This document shows, one piece after another, positions 16,174-25,163 of a stretch of DNA of 32,882 nt. Both the position numbers and the translations under genes were made by a program. Origin of the DNA: Psychrobacter sp. (GTDB lineage: Bacteria; Pseudomonadota; Gammaproteobacteria; Pseudomonadales; Moraxellaceae); assembly GCA_029267175.1 (NCBI GenBank), contig JARIDJ010000094.1, forward strand, positions 1 through 32,882, read 5' to 3'. Numbering within the stretch: the stretch's first letter is position 1; each line of letters starts with the position of its first letter. The notes under the pieces are model-generated. The model was not told the DNA's origin. It saw only the letters and a list, made by a program, of their open reading frames with translations, and did not search any database.

Positions 16174-16851
16174 TTACCGCTTTAGAGGTTCGCTTAGCGT
16201 CGCATTTTGCCATCGATCGCGTTTGACCGCTTTCATAAAGCCGCGCATTTTAGCTTCGTCTTTTTTACCTTTACTAGATTCAATACCGCCGCTTACATCA
16301 AGTGCATAGATAGGCAAATCTAGAGTCGCCGCGACATTATCAGCATCCAGCCCACCTGCCAAAATAATAGGCAGCGCACTGTCCTTTGGTATCAAATCCC
16401 AATCAAAGTGCTCACCAGTACCGCCATATTTTTGTGGATTATAGGCATCAAGTAAAATACTACTCGCGCCTGCCAAAGCGAACTTCTCGATTTGGGTTTT
16501 GACGCTCGATAGCGTATGTTGTTCATTATTGATACGCAAAGCTTTTACCCAGCGTTTATTAACGCTAGCTGCTAGCTGCTGACACTGCTCTGGGCTTTCA
16601 TCGCCATGAAATTGAATGATATCAAACGCGACTTTATCAGCCAGCTCAATGAGATCTTCAGGGCTGATATTAACGACTAACGCCACCACGCTAGTAAAGG
16701 CTGGCACAGCGCTAATTAATTGCTGAGCTTGCGCGATACTAACGGCACGCGGACTTGGCGGATAAAATACTAGTCCTAGCGCCTCAACCCCTAATCGGGC
16801 CGCGGTTTTTATGTCAGTAAGCTCAGTAAATCCACAAAACTTTACGTGCAT
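16174..16851 (-). CDS. trpF: Phosphoribosylanthranilate isomerase
   Basis: A 225-residue TIM-barrel enzyme for the third step of tryptophan synthesis. Catalytic Cys6 lies in VKFCGFT and the acid Asp135 in LLDAYNPQ; FHGDE (81-85), GGTG (about 143-146) and LAGGLDADNV mark the phosphate and substrate sites. A charged C-terminal tail of about 20 residues extends beyond the usual end. AAGG precedes the ATG. It heads the minus-strand trp group and is divergent from the photolyase gene across 185 bp, which must hold promoters for both; I see no trp leader peptide or attenuator there. Confidence 0.95.
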   Translation of the reverse strand: MHVKFCGFTELTDIKTAARLGVEALGLVFYPPSPRAVSIAQAQQLISAVPAFTSVVALVVNISPEDLIELADKVAFDIIQFHGDESPEQCQQLAASVNKRWVKALRINNEQHTLSSVKTQIEKFALAGASSILLDAYNPQKYGGTGEHFDWDLIPKDSALPIILAGGLDADNVAATLDLPIYALDVSGGIESSKGKKDEAKMRGFMKAVKRDRWQNATLSEPLKR

Positions 16852-17036
16852 CTTTTAGCCTTAGCCAGTTAACTTAAAGGGTGTGTTTATCAAATAGAGG
16901 TAGCTTTGAATTAAGACAGCTATCATTAGCAATAAATGTAATTTGTTAATTAAAGAGCAAATCAATTGCATCCAAAAACTTATCCTAGCATACTTTTAAC
17001 CCTAGTTTTGTTTATGATTACCATAAGGATTTTTCA

Positions 17037-18683
17037 ATGCCTAAAAAGAGCGCAACAGCTAGCCGTGATAAAGAGAGTGATAACAATAATAAGCCAAATA
17101 ATAGCTCAAAGTCGCCGCATTATTTGCTGTGGTTTCGTCGTGATTTGCGCCTTCATGACAACACCGCTTTGGCGGCTATTTGTGAGCAGGCCAACGACAA
17201 CAACGCGCCTGTCACCGCGGTATATTGCTTAACCCCAAAGCAGTGGCATGAGCATGATATGTCCATCGCTCAGCTTGATCATATTGCTCGTACTTTGCCG
17301 ATACTGGCGCAAAGCTTACAACAGCAGATTAATATTACGCTAAATGTTTATCTCTGCACCGATTTTGCCGATAGTATTGATACTATTATTGAGCTTTGTA
17401 AAGACCAGCAGATCACTACAGTGATGGCCAATCATGAGTATGAAGGCAATGAGATTGAGCGTGATGAAAGACTAGCAGAGCAGCTTGCTAAAGACAATAT
17501 TGAGTTTATTCGTCATCACGATCAGTGTATTTTACCGCCGCTGAGTATTACTACCAATGATGGCGATAGCATGTATAAAGTGTTTACGCCTTTTTATCGA
17601 AAATGGCGCGACACGCTGGAGGCCGGCTCAATAACTGCGCATGAACCCGCTAGAGTTGAGGCCAATAATAAAACCAATAATACTATAAAGTCGATGGCGC
17701 TGAACTCAGCAAAAGACAACGCTAATACCAGCACTAGTATAGAAAAGCTTGGCGAAAAAACTGTCGATAACTATCTCAAAGCGCTTGCAAAAGATGAGTC
17801 TAAGCACTGCGCCGATCATGAGGCGCAGCTAAAGCAAGCACGCGAAGATTATCCAGCTGGAGAGCAAGCCGCTACCCAGCGTTTGCATGATTTTATAGCT
17901 GATGATATTCATCATTATGATGTCAGCCGTGATAAGCCCATTTTGCAAGGTACTAGCCATCTATCGGCTTACTTAACCATTGGTGCTATTAGTCCAAGGC
18001 GCTGCTATTTGCAGGCGGTACAAGCGCAAGAAAAACTACATGGTAATGATAGCGATAACGAGGACATCAATCGCTGGATAAGCGAGCTGGCATGGCGAGA
18101 CTTTTATCGTCATGTGCTAGTCGATAAGCCTGAGCTGATCCGCCATCAAGCTTATAAAGATGAGGTGGATAAAAGTATCAATTGGTCATATGATAAAGAC
18201 GACTTTGCCGCTTGGTGTGCGGGGATGACGGGCGTGCCGCTAGTCGATGCGGCGATGCGCTGTTTAAACGCCACAGGCTTTATGCATAATCGCTTGCGCA
18301 TGGTAACGGCGATGTTTTTGACTAAGGATCTTTTAATCGATTGGCGCTTAGGTGAGCGCTATTTTATGCAGCAACTGATAGATGGCGACTTTTCATCCAA
18401 CAATGGCGGCTGGCAATGGAGCGCCTCCACTGGCACGGACTCCTCCCCTTACTTTCGCATTATGAATCCTTTTAGCCAAGCGCAAAGTCATGATAGTAAA
18501 GGTGAGTTTATTAAAACTTGGCTGCCAGAATTAAAAGACCTCCCTGCTAGCACTTTGCACAGTGAAGATAAAATGCGTAAGGCGCTAAAAAAAGGCGGTC
18601 AGTTTGCCAGGATAGACTACCCAGCGCCGATGGTTGAGCACAAAGAAGCACGGCAATTAGCTATTGCTGAATTTAAGAAATAA
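17037..18683 (+). CDS. phrB: Deoxyribodipyrimidine photolyase
   Basis: A 548-residue class I cyclobutane pyrimidine dimer photolyase that repairs UV lesions with blue light and FAD. The antenna domain starts HYLLWFRRDLRLHDNTAL (residues 27-44), after a charged N-terminal extension of about 25 residues. The FAD-binding domain has WISELAWRDFYRHV, MRCLNATGFMHNRLRMV and NNGGWQWSASTGTD. Compared with E. coli PhrB (472 aa) there is a hydrophilic insertion around residues 200-255 rich in N, K, T and S. AAGGAT precedes the ATG. No neighbour appears functionally linked, so it is probably its own transcription unit. Confidence 0.95.
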   Translation: MPKKSATASRDKESDNNNKPNNSSKSPHYLLWFRRDLRLHDNTALAAICEQANDNNAPVTAVYCLTPKQWHEHDMSIAQLDHIARTLPILAQSLQQQINITLNVYLCTDFADSIDTIIELCKDQQITTVMANHEYEGNEIERDERLAEQLAKDNIEFIRHHDQCILPPLSITTNDGDSMYKVFTPFYRKWRDTLEAGSITAHEPARVEANNKTNNTIKSMALNSAKDNANTSTSIEKLGEKTVDNYLKALAKDESKHCADHEAQLKQAREDYPAGEQAATQRLHDFIADDIHHYDVSRDKPILQGTSHLSAYLTIGAISPRRCYLQAVQAQEKLHGNDSDNEDINRWISELAWRDFYRHVLVDKPELIRHQAYKDEVDKSINWSYDKDDFAAWCAGMTGVPLVDAAMRCLNATGFMHNRLRMVTAMFLTKDLLIDWRLGERYFMQQLIDGDFSSNNGGWQWSASTGTDSSPYFRIMNPFSQAQSHDSKGEFIKTWLPELKDLPASTLHSEDKMRKALKKGGQFARIDYPAPMVEHKEARQLAIAEFKK

Positions 18684-18730
18684 GCGCAGTAGAGGCTAAA
18701 GATAGCAGCGTTGGTGAATCAGCTTAGACC

Positions 18731-18756
18731 AAAAAGTACTGAAAAAAAGTACTGAA
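18731..18756 (+). repeat. 13-bp tandem duplication
   Basis: AAAAAGTACTGAA occurs twice without a gap (18731-18743, 18744-18756), between the photolyase gene and the convergent small membrane protein gene. It could be simple slippage. Confidence 0.6.
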
Positions 18757-18775
18757 TTCGCCCATTCTTTAGCCC

Positions 18776-19000
18776 TTATAACGGCTTTGATTGCTGAATG
18801 ACGCTTGTAGTTACTTTAGCATTATCAATATTGGTTTCTAGTATTCGAGTTTGAATCACATATAAAGCGTAGCCTAATAAGGTAAAGCTAATGATCAGTA
18901 ATACCCAGGTAGCAAAAGATAGCCTGTCATTAGACTTAGGTCGCTTACTTAGTTTGTTACGCTTATTACTGGTAGTTGACTTATTATTAGAAACGGACAT
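18776..19000 (-). CDS. Small single-pass membrane protein, like the N terminus of the DUF4230 protein
   Basis: A 74-residue protein with a very good ribosome site (AGGAGG) before its ATG. It has a basic, Ser/Asn/Lys-rich cytoplasmic start, a membrane segment at about residues 30-50 (WVLLIISFTLLGYALYVIQ) and a short tail. Its neighbour upstream, the DUF4230 protein, has the same beginning: KRPK, basic residues, then WLLLIVGLAALAFAIYMMQ. This one stops where the DUF4230 domain should begin. It is therefore likely a truncated duplicate or a small partner of the larger protein. No known family; function unknown. Confidence 0.65.
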   Translation of the reverse strand: MSVSNNKSTTSNKRNKLSKRPKSNDRLSFATWVLLIISFTLLGYALYVIQTRILETNIDNAKVTTSVIQQSKPL

Positions 19001-19154
19001 AGACGCCTCCTATCATATTAGCTTATTTTATCAATAGCATTGATAAGACTATGATAAATAATAAATAAGTCTTACTTTATAATATGATAGCGCTATCTCC
19101 AGTAATATCAAGCGAGATCTGTCAACGCGCGGTATCAGTTTTTATCACTAAAAT

Positions 19155-19916
19155 TTATGCGGTACTAGCCGGCATCTGACATGCGCCTGCTCCTTGAGTA
19201 GTCACGGTTACTACCGCGCCCGTCATGGCAAACAGCTGTTGCAATTGCTGCTGAGCGTTTTGTAGCGCTAAGTTCATCACATCACCGCGACAAGCGCGCT
19301 CAAGCACTTCTTTTTTAGCGGTGCTTTGCGCCTGTTCCAATATCTTTGGATCGACTTGCATTATGCCAAACACGCCCGTTTGCCAGTCGTAAATCTCAAT
19401 ATCATCAAGGTAGACGGCAAAAACCTCCGAGGGCGGGATAGTAATATTAATTTTTGGCATAATAGAAACGGGATTTTCAGCGCTAACATTTTGTTCATCA
19501 TCAGCCGTGACCAGCGCTTCACTCGGCTGCACCACTTGCACCATCTCAGGCGTCAGTGCCCTTAAATCGATACCCGCTTGCACGCGGCCTTTGGCGATAA
19601 ACAGTGCTTTTTGCTCATCCTGCCACAGTTTCATCCAGCTTCCCGCGCGCTCACTAGTAATAATGGTATCGACACTAAAGGCTACCGTTTGCAAGCGATT
19701 GAGCTGCTGGATTTGGGTCACTACCCCTTCACGAGTAATCGTCTCGATAGGTTCTTCCTTAGGGCCGTTTTGCATCATATAAATAGCAAAAGCTAGCGCC
19801 GCTAAGCCTACAATTAGTAACAGCCATGATATTTTGGCTATTTTTGGCTTAGGTTTAGGCCGTTTAATGAGATTATTATCTTGCAGATTAGGATCTGGCG
19901 ATGCAGAAGTTGTCAT
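19155..19916 (-). CDS. DUF4230 domain membrane protein
   Basis: A 253-residue protein with a Pro/Lys-rich cytoplasmic start, one membrane segment (29-48) and an outer DUF4230 domain from about residue 60 to 230. Family marks are REGVVTQIQQLNRLQTVAF, IITSERAG and KALFIAKGRVQAGIDL, then a VFAVYLDDIEIYDWQTGVF segment. DUF4230 proteins are widespread and not functionally assigned. Two cysteines (in ERACRGD and GAGACQMP) could form a disulfide outside the membrane. AAAGGTAG precedes the ATG. The gene lies 154 bp upstream of its short look-alike at 18776-19000, in the same direction. Confidence 0.85.
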   Translation of the reverse strand: MTTSASPDPNLQDNNLIKRPKPKPKIAKISWLLLIVGLAALAFAIYMMQNGPKEEPIETITREGVVTQIQQLNRLQTVAFSVDTIITSERAGSWMKLWQDEQKALFIAKGRVQAGIDLRALTPEMVQVVQPSEALVTADDEQNVSAENPVSIMPKINITIPPSEVFAVYLDDIEIYDWQTGVFGIMQVDPKILEQAQSTAKKEVLERACRGDVMNLALQNAQQQLQQLFAMTGAVVTVTTQGAGACQMPASTA

Positions 19917-20299
19917 TGTAGCTACCTTTTATCATTTATTATTTGTAGAATGCTTTGATATGGCTACTTAAATGCTATCAGTGTTGCTAACTTCAAGTAA
20001 TGACTAGCTATTTTCTATACAACTGCTTATTATGCTCTGTTTTTTGCTAATGGGCTTTGTTTTAACAGTAGCGACTTGTTATAGTAAAAATGATAACGAT
20101 AATGATAAAAAGTCATTGCGTCTTAGTCTAACTTTACCTACCATAGACAGTTTGTGTCACTATATTATAAAAGGGCTGACTAACTCCTATTAGCACCCTC
20201 GTTATCAAGGCAAGCTGGCGCTGGCTTAAAAATAGTTAGCCATACGCTTAGCGTCTTTTTTATTTATTGTTTTATCAAAGATAAGGTTCCGCTTTATTT
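19917..20299 (+). other. Intergenic region and 5' leader of proS
   Basis: A 383-bp divergent gap between the DUF4230 gene and proS. It contains a TATATTATAAAA stretch near 20160 that could be a -10 region for proS. From about 20213 it holds a GC-richer segment: GGCT pairs with AGCC (20221-20224, 20237-20240), CGCT can pair with AGCG further out, and a TCTTTTTT run follows at about 20252-20260. That is terminator-like and lies some 40 bases before the proS ATG, so a leader attenuator is possible. I see no T-box features. Weak evidence overall. Confidence 0.35.
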
Positions 20300-22024
20300 A
20301 TGAAAGCCAGTCAGTTCTTGTTCGCCACTCTAAAAGAGACTCCAAGTGATGCCGATATCGCCTCTAGCCAATTGATGGTGCGTGCCGGTCTTATTCGTAA
20401 AATCGCTTCTGGATTATATATTTGGTTGCCTTTAGGGCTACGCGTTTTACAAAAGGTCGAGCGTATCGTCCGGGAAGAGATGCAAAATGTCGGCGCTCAA
20501 GAAGTGCTAATGCCGATGACTCAGCCCGCTGAGCTGTGGCAAACCACAGGGCGTTTCAATGACTATGGTCCTGAGCTCTTGCGTTTTAAAGACCGTCATG
20601 ATCGCGACTTTGTGCTCGGGCCCACGCATGAGGAAGTCATTACTACTCTAGCGCAAAGCGAGCTGCGTAGTTATAAGCAGTTGCCGATTACTTTTTTTCA
20701 GATTCAAGGTAAATTTCGTGATGAGATTCGTCCGCGCTTTGGGGTGATGCGAGCGCGCGAATTCACTATGAAAGACGCTTACTCGTTCCATGTCGATCAG
20801 GTGTCGCTTGCAAAGACTTATCATGATATGTATGAGGCTTATACGCGTATCTTTACCCGCTTAGGCTTAAACTTCCGCGCGGTACAAGCAGATACCGGAT
20901 CTATTGGCGGCTTTGCTTCGCATGAGTTTCATGTCTTAGCTGATAGTGGTGAAGATGATATCGCTTTTTCAGATTCCTCAGACTATGCCGCTAACGTTGA
21001 GCTTGCTGAATCCATATCGTTCAATATGGCTGAGCGCCAACCGCCAAAGCAAGAGCGCGAGGATGTACTCACCGAAGGCATGACCACTTGTAAGATGGTC
21101 GCTGAGCACTTAGATATCCCGCTTGCTAATACGGTCAAAACCTTGATTGTCCATGGTCATAAAGAAGACGACACTCCGCAGCTCATTGCAGTGGTATTAC
21201 GCGGTGATCATCAGCTAAACACTATCAAAGCTGAAAAAATTGAAGAAGCTAATATACCTTTAACGATGGCGTCTGATGAAGAGCTAAAAGCCGCTGGTCT
21301 GCATAAAGGCTATATCGGCGTTGATCTCGATATGCCAGTGTTTGTCGATCGCTCAGCGGCAACTTTGTCAGATTTCGTTTCTGGCGCTAACGTGGTGAAC
21401 AAACACACCATCGGTATGAACTGGGCGCGTGATGCGCGTATCACTCGTATCGTTGATGTGCGCAATGTACAAGAAGGCGACCCGTCTCCAGATGGTAAAG
21501 GCACGCTAAAGATTAAGCGCGGTATCGAAGTCGGTCACATCTTCCAGCTGGGTGATAAGTACTCACAAGCGATGAATGCCACCGTCTCCGGCGAAGATGG
21601 CAAGCCTGTGACACTGATGATGGGCTGCTACGGTATCGGTGTCAGCCGTATTATTGCCGCGGCTATCGAGCAAAATAACGATGAAAACGGTATCATGTGG
21701 CCACAAACACCTGATGTCAATGACTCATTAGCGCCGTTTGAAGTCGCTATCGTACCGATGAAATCTAAAGAAGATACAGTGATGCAGACGGCGACTGCGC
21801 TGTATGAAGAGCTAAAAGTAAAAGGCGTTAACGTGCTGCTCGATGACCGTAATGAGCGCCCGGGTGTGAAGTTTGCTGACCTTGAACTCATTGGTATTCC
21901 GCATCGTATTGTGGTCTCCGATCGCAACCTTGCTGAAGATAAGTACGAATATGTCGATCGCCGTGATAGCGACAAACAAATGCTTAGCCGCGAAGAAGTA
22001 TTAGCAAAAATTATCAAAAACTAG
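20300..22024 (+). CDS. proS: Prolyl-tRNA synthetase
   Basis: A 574-residue class II aminoacyl-tRNA synthetase of the bacterial type (E. coli 572 aa). Visible are [17 protein letters not shown] (motif 1 region), GPTHEEV (108-114), motif 2 at 139-163 ([19 protein letters not shown]), the inserted editing domain (about 225-405) that removes mischarged alanine, motif 3 region [19 protein letters not shown], and the C-terminal anticodon-binding domain with [16 protein letters not shown] 20300 opens the conserved KASQFLF start; AAGG lies about 12 bases upstream, slightly far. It stands alone and converges on queF across a shared terminator. Confidence 0.97.
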   Translation: MKASQFLFATLKETPSDADIASSQLMVRAGLIRKIASGLYIWLPLGLRVLQKVERIVREEMQNVGAQEVLMPMTQPAELWQTTGRFNDYGPELLRFKDRHDRDFVLGPTHEEVITTLAQSELRSYKQLPITFFQIQGKFRDEIRPRFGVMRAREFTMKDAYSFHVDQVSLAKTYHDMYEAYTRIFTRLGLNFRAVQADTGSIGGFASHEFHVLADSGEDDIAFSDSSDYAANVELAESISFNMAERQPPKQEREDVLTEGMTTCKMVAEHLDIPLANTVKTLIVHGHKEDDTPQLIAVVLRGDHQLNTIKAEKIEEANIPLTMASDEELKAAGLHKGYIGVDLDMPVFVDRSAATLSDFVSGANVVNKHTIGMNWARDARITRIVDVRNVQEGDPSPDGKGTLKIKRGIEVGHIFQLGDKYSQAMNATVSGEDGKPVTLMMGCYGIGVSRIIAAAIEQNNDENGIMWPQTPDVNDSLAPFEVAIVPMKSKEDTVMQTATALYEELKVKGVNVLLDDRNERPGVKFADLELIGIPHRIVVSDRNLAEDKYEYVDRRDSDKQMLSREEVLAKIIKN

Positions 22025-22061
22025 CTCACTTACTAGCTGGCTTCTTGATTAATTTTACAAT

Positions 22062-22102
22062 AAAAAATCGCCTATCTCAGTAGCTGAGGTAGGCGATTTT
22101 TT
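22062..22102. terminator. Bidirectional terminator between proS and queF
   Basis: A 19-bp stem (22062-22080 with 22084-22102, one wobble pair) closes on a 3-base loop TAG, with six A and six T residues at the ends. It serves the convergent genes proS and queF. Confidence 0.9.
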
Positions 22103-22118
22103 ATTAGATGCTAAATCA

Positions 22119-22985
22119 CTACTGACGAATCAAACGACTCGGCTTAGGCAATAAACTTAAATCACTAACGCGACACGGATTAATATCAATACCACCACGG
22201 CGCGTGTACCAAGCTCTGACCATTAACTCTGTAGGCTGATAAACCTTGCTTAAATCGGCAAATATTTGCTCGACACACTGCTCATGAAAGCCGTTATGCT
22301 GACGGAAGCTTAAGATATAACGCAGCATACTGGCTTCATCAATGGTTATGTCACTACTTATCTCTACGGCCAAAGTCCCCCAATCCGGCTGATTAGTTAC
22401 CGGACAATTACTACGTAGCAGATTAGAATAAAAAGCGTAGGGCTCACTATTATTAGATACCGCCGCATTACTCTTTAGCAGTTTGCTCTTTAGCAAAGTA
22501 GCATCAGGGTCATGCGTCAAAGCCACCTTGTCGGTACTATCAACCAAAGCGTTATCAATACAAACGCCTGTTGGCTGAGAGATTAATAACTCTGACGCTT
22601 TATTATTCAAATCAAATAGCTCAACTTGCACCTCGCTCTGTACACAAGCTGACAAATCTTTGGTGAGTAGCGCCTCCACCTCATCCCAACTGGCAAACTC
22701 AGTAAAATTAATACTGTTTAGATACAGCTTAAGCGATTTGGACTCCACAATAAAAGCAGATGTCGCAGCAATACTAAAACGCGCCATCGCCACTTGTGAG
22801 ATACCTTGCTTATTGAGCCACGACATCTCAAAAGCATGCCACCAGTCCATACCGATACTAAGTTTCTCGGCTTGCTCGCCAATAGCTTCACGGCCCATAC
22901 TACGGGCAATCGGATACAAGATTTCTGGAGCGTACTGGGTTGGATAATCAGTGGTTTGCTCGCCTAAGATACCGTGAATACTCAT
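22119..22985 (-). CDS. queF: NADPH-dependent 7-cyano-7-deazaguanine reductase
   Basis: A 288-residue YqcD-type QueF (E. coli 282 aa) that reduces preQ0 to preQ1 with NADPH in queuosine tRNA modification. The N-terminal half carries the QueF motif ESKSLKLYLNS (81-91); the C-terminal half has the active-site Cys194 in RSNCPVTNQPDWG with Asp201, matching Cys190/Asp197 of the E. coli enzyme. HNGFHEQCVEQIF and AWYTRRGGIDINP close the fold. A loose linker around 140-180 is rich in D, S and N. TAAGGTAAG precedes the ATG. It is not linked to other queuosine genes in this window. Confidence 0.96.
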   Translation of the reverse strand: MSIHGILGEQTTDYPTQYAPEILYPIARSMGREAIGEQAEKLSIGMDWWHAFEMSWLNKQGISQVAMARFSIAATSAFIVESKSLKLYLNSINFTEFASWDEVEALLTKDLSACVQSEVQVELFDLNNKASELLISQPTGVCIDNALVDSTDKVALTHDPDATLLKSKLLKSNAAVSNNSEPYAFYSNLLRSNCPVTNQPDWGTLAVEISSDITIDEASMLRYILSFRQHNGFHEQCVEQIFADLSKVYQPTELMVRAWYTRRGGIDINPCRVSDLSLLPKPSRLIRQ

Positions 22986-23046
22986 AACTTACCTTACAAT
23001 TTTAAAATTATGTTTAATATAAAAGCCTTTTTATCACGCTACCAGC

Positions 23047-23856
23047 CTACAAACGAATGCGCGAGCCATCGCTTAATAAACGATAAGAGATAATATAAAA
23101 TATCACACAAAACACGAAAATAGCCGCCATCGAATACCAAACATTGACATCAGAATAGCCCAAAATACCATAACGAAAGGCGTTTACCATATAGACGATA
23201 GGATTAAGTAGTGACACATTTTGCCAAAAGCTTGATAAGTCTTCCATCGAATAAAACACCCCGCCCAAAAAGGTCAATGGCGTCAATACAAAGCTTGGAA
23301 TAATGGAGATATCATCGAAAGAGCGCGCATAAACTGCATTTATAAAACCGCCTAATGAGAACAAAATAGAGGTTCCCAAAACGGTAAATATCGTAACAAA
23401 TAAATGCTCAATACCAAGCTCAGTGAAGAACAGCGCTACAATTGAGACGATAAGGGCAATGACTAAACCGCGAAAAATACCGCCGCTGACATACCCTGAC
23501 AATATGGCATGTTTGGAGACCGGCGAGACCAAAAGCTCTTCGATACTAGCAGTAAACTTAGCGCTAAAGAAACTTGAGACTACGTTAGAGTAACTATTAG
23601 TAATAATCGCCATCATGATAAGACCCGGCACGATGAACTGCATGTAAGGCACACCGCCCATCTCACCGACTCTATCGCCAATCATTCTACCAAAAATGAT
23701 AAAGTACAAAGTCATAGTAATGACAGGTGGCAATAAAGTTTGAGGCCAAATACGCAATATCCGGCGGATCTCTTTTAATAAAATAGTATTAAAAGCGACC
23801 CATTTCTTACTCCAAGACACAGTCTCACTAGCATCTACAACGACCGGCTCTCTCAT
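23047..23856 (-). CDS. yadH: ABC-2 type exporter permease, YadH-like
   Basis: A 269-residue inner-membrane protein with about six hydrophobic segments, matching the YadH/ABC-2 permease family. Typical marks are LPPVITMTLYFIIFGRMIG near residue 41, YMQFIVPGLIMMAIITNSY near 77, and FVLTPLTFLGGVFYSMEDL near 187. The start ATG overlaps the stop of the ATPase gene by 4 bases (ATGA), so the two are translationally coupled and form one transporter. The substrate is not known even for the E. coli homologue. Confidence 0.92.
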   Translation of the reverse strand: MREPVVVDASETVSWSKKWVAFNTILLKEIRRILRIWPQTLLPPVITMTLYFIIFGRMIGDRVGEMGGVPYMQFIVPGLIMMAIITNSYSNVVSSFFSAKFTASIEELLVSPVSKHAILSGYVSGGIFRGLVIALIVSIVALFFTELGIEHLFVTIFTVLGTSILFSLGGFINAVYARSFDDISIIPSFVLTPLTFLGGVFYSMEDLSSFWQNVSLLNPIVYMVNAFRYGILGYSDVNVWYSMAAIFVFCVIFYIISYRLLSDGSRIRL

Positions 23857-24815
23857 AGTCCTGCCTCCTTCATGCTATCTTCACTTTGAATATTTTTTTC
23901 TACCAAACGCATAAAGAGCTCTTCTAATCTATTCGACTTGTTACGCATGCTAGCGACTTTGATATCCATCTCAGTTAGCTGCTCAAAGACGCCATTTAAA
24001 GTTTCGCCTTCACTCAAAGTGACTTCAATCGTAAGCTCATCAGGCTGCTCGATATGAGTCACCCGCTCAATAGCTAGCTTTTTGGTTAATGGCTTAGTCA
24101 GATCTAAAACGAAAGTCTCTACTGATAACTGTGCGAGCAGATCTTTCATATCAGTATTAATACGAATCTCGCCATGATCTAAGATAGCAATACGCTTACA
24201 CAGTTGCTCCGCTTCTTCTAGGTAGTGGGTTGTCAAGATAATAGTGGTATTTTCTTCAACGTTAATTTGCTGCATAAACTCCCACATAGAGCGGCGCAGC
24301 TCGATATCGACACCAGCGGTAGGTTCATCAAGAATTAATAGCTTAGGCTTATGAATTAAAGCCCGAGCAATCATCAAACGCCGCTTCATACCGCCCGATA
24401 GCTCACGCGATTTGCTATCACGCTTATCCCATAATCCAAGCGCAGTTAAGAGTCGCTTGGCACGCGGCTTAGCTTCTTTGGCAGTAATACCAAAATAGCC
24501 TGCCTGCGTGATTAGGATATCTTCGACTTTCTCAAACTGATTAAAGTTAAACTCTTGCGGCACTACTCCAAGATACTGCTTAGCTACTGAAGGGTTGGCC
24601 AATAAATCGGTACCAAAAATCTCCACACTACCCGTTGTTGGCTTAAATAGCGAGCTGATGATACCGATCATCGTTGATTTACCAGCTCCATTAGGCCCAA
24701 GCAGCGCAAAAAACCCACCTTGCGGTACGGTTAAATCGACTCCTTTTAAGGCAGAAAAGCCATTATCATAAGTCTTAGATAAGTTCTTAATTTCGAGTGC
24801 TGGTGCCTCAGACAT
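23853..24815 (-). CDS. yadG: ABC exporter ATP-binding protein, YadG-like
   Basis: A 320-residue ATPase closely resembling E. coli YadG (308 aa). Walker A is GPNGAGKS (40-47), the Q-loop lies in VVPQEFNFNQFE, the signature is LSGGMKRR, Walker B is LLILDEPTAGVD and the H-loop LTTHYLEEAEQ. A C-terminal domain of about 90 residues follows, as in YadG. The protein pairs with the downstream permease. GAGG precedes ATG 24815, a good promoter lies at 24866-24894, and a 12-bp inverted repeat sits just upstream of that promoter. Confidence 0.94.
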   Translation of the reverse strand: MSEAPALEIKNLSKTYDNGFSALKGVDLTVPQGGFFALLGPNGAGKSTMIGIISSLFKPTTGSVEIFGTDLLANPSVAKQYLGVVPQEFNFNQFEKVEDILITQAGYFGITAKEAKPRAKRLLTALGLWDKRDSKSRELSGGMKRRLMIARALIHKPKLLILDEPTAGVDIELRRSMWEFMQQINVEENTTIILTTHYLEEAEQLCKRIAILDHGEIRINTDMKDLLAQLSVETFVLDLTKPLTKKLAIERVTHIEQPDELTIEVTLSEGETLNGVFEQLTEMDIKVASMRNKSNRLEELFMRLVEKNIQSEDSMKEAGL

Positions 24816-24865
24816 GAAGACCTCTTTATTATTAATATAGATAGTTTATAACGCTGCTATAAAAG

Positions 24866-24894
24866 ATTTTATAATTATTGCTACAATCTGTCTA
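24866..24894 (-). promoter_or_regulatory. Sigma-70 promoter for the yadGH operon
   Basis: On the minus strand TAGACA (24889-24894) and TAAAAT (24866-24871) are 17 bp apart, each one base off consensus. Transcription would start near 24860, about 45 bases before the ATPase ATG. Confidence 0.6.
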
Positions 24895-24898
24895 AGTG

Positions 24899-24944
24899 AG
24901 GCTAGTTGAGCTATATTTCAACTAAGCGATGACTCAACTAGCCT
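24899..24944. repeat. 12-bp perfect inverted repeat upstream of yadGH
   Basis: AGGCTAGTTGAG (24899-24910) is inverted exactly at 24933-24944, with a 22-base spacer. No T tract follows on either strand, and a separate terminator for the cytochrome gene lies at 25055-25081. It ends 5 bp upstream of the -35 of the yadGH promoter, so a regulator-binding site is possible, as is a plain transcript stem. Confidence 0.65.
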
Positions 24945-25045
24945 TATACCTTATATTAATAATTTCAATCATCATTTCTGCATTTTTATATCCTGTGTTT
25001 TTATAAACCAGCCCTTTTGTAAATAAACTTTGTATAAAAAATGCT

Positions 25046-25081
25046 CAAAAAAAACGCCTATCTCATCTAAGCAGATAGGCG
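25046..25081 (-). terminator. Terminator after the cytochrome c gene
   Basis: CGCCTATCT (25055-25063) pairs exactly with AGATAGGCG (25073-25081). On the minus strand the stem is followed by eight T residues. It lies about 85 bases after the cytochrome stop codon. Confidence 0.8.
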
Positions 25082-25163
25082 CGGTATTAATAAGCAGAAA
25101 GATCAGTTATAAGCCGTTTAAAAGCCAGCGAAATCAGTTAGCGAAATCGTTAAAGCCATTAAA

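Noticed and set aside
16966..17232. A plus-strand frame overlapping the photolyase start
   Set aside because: It is in another frame from the strongly supported photolyase gene and shows no protein family features.
20040..20299. T-box riboswitch before proS
   Set aside because: No specifier loop or T-box consensus is visible, and T-boxes are not expected in gammaproteobacteria.
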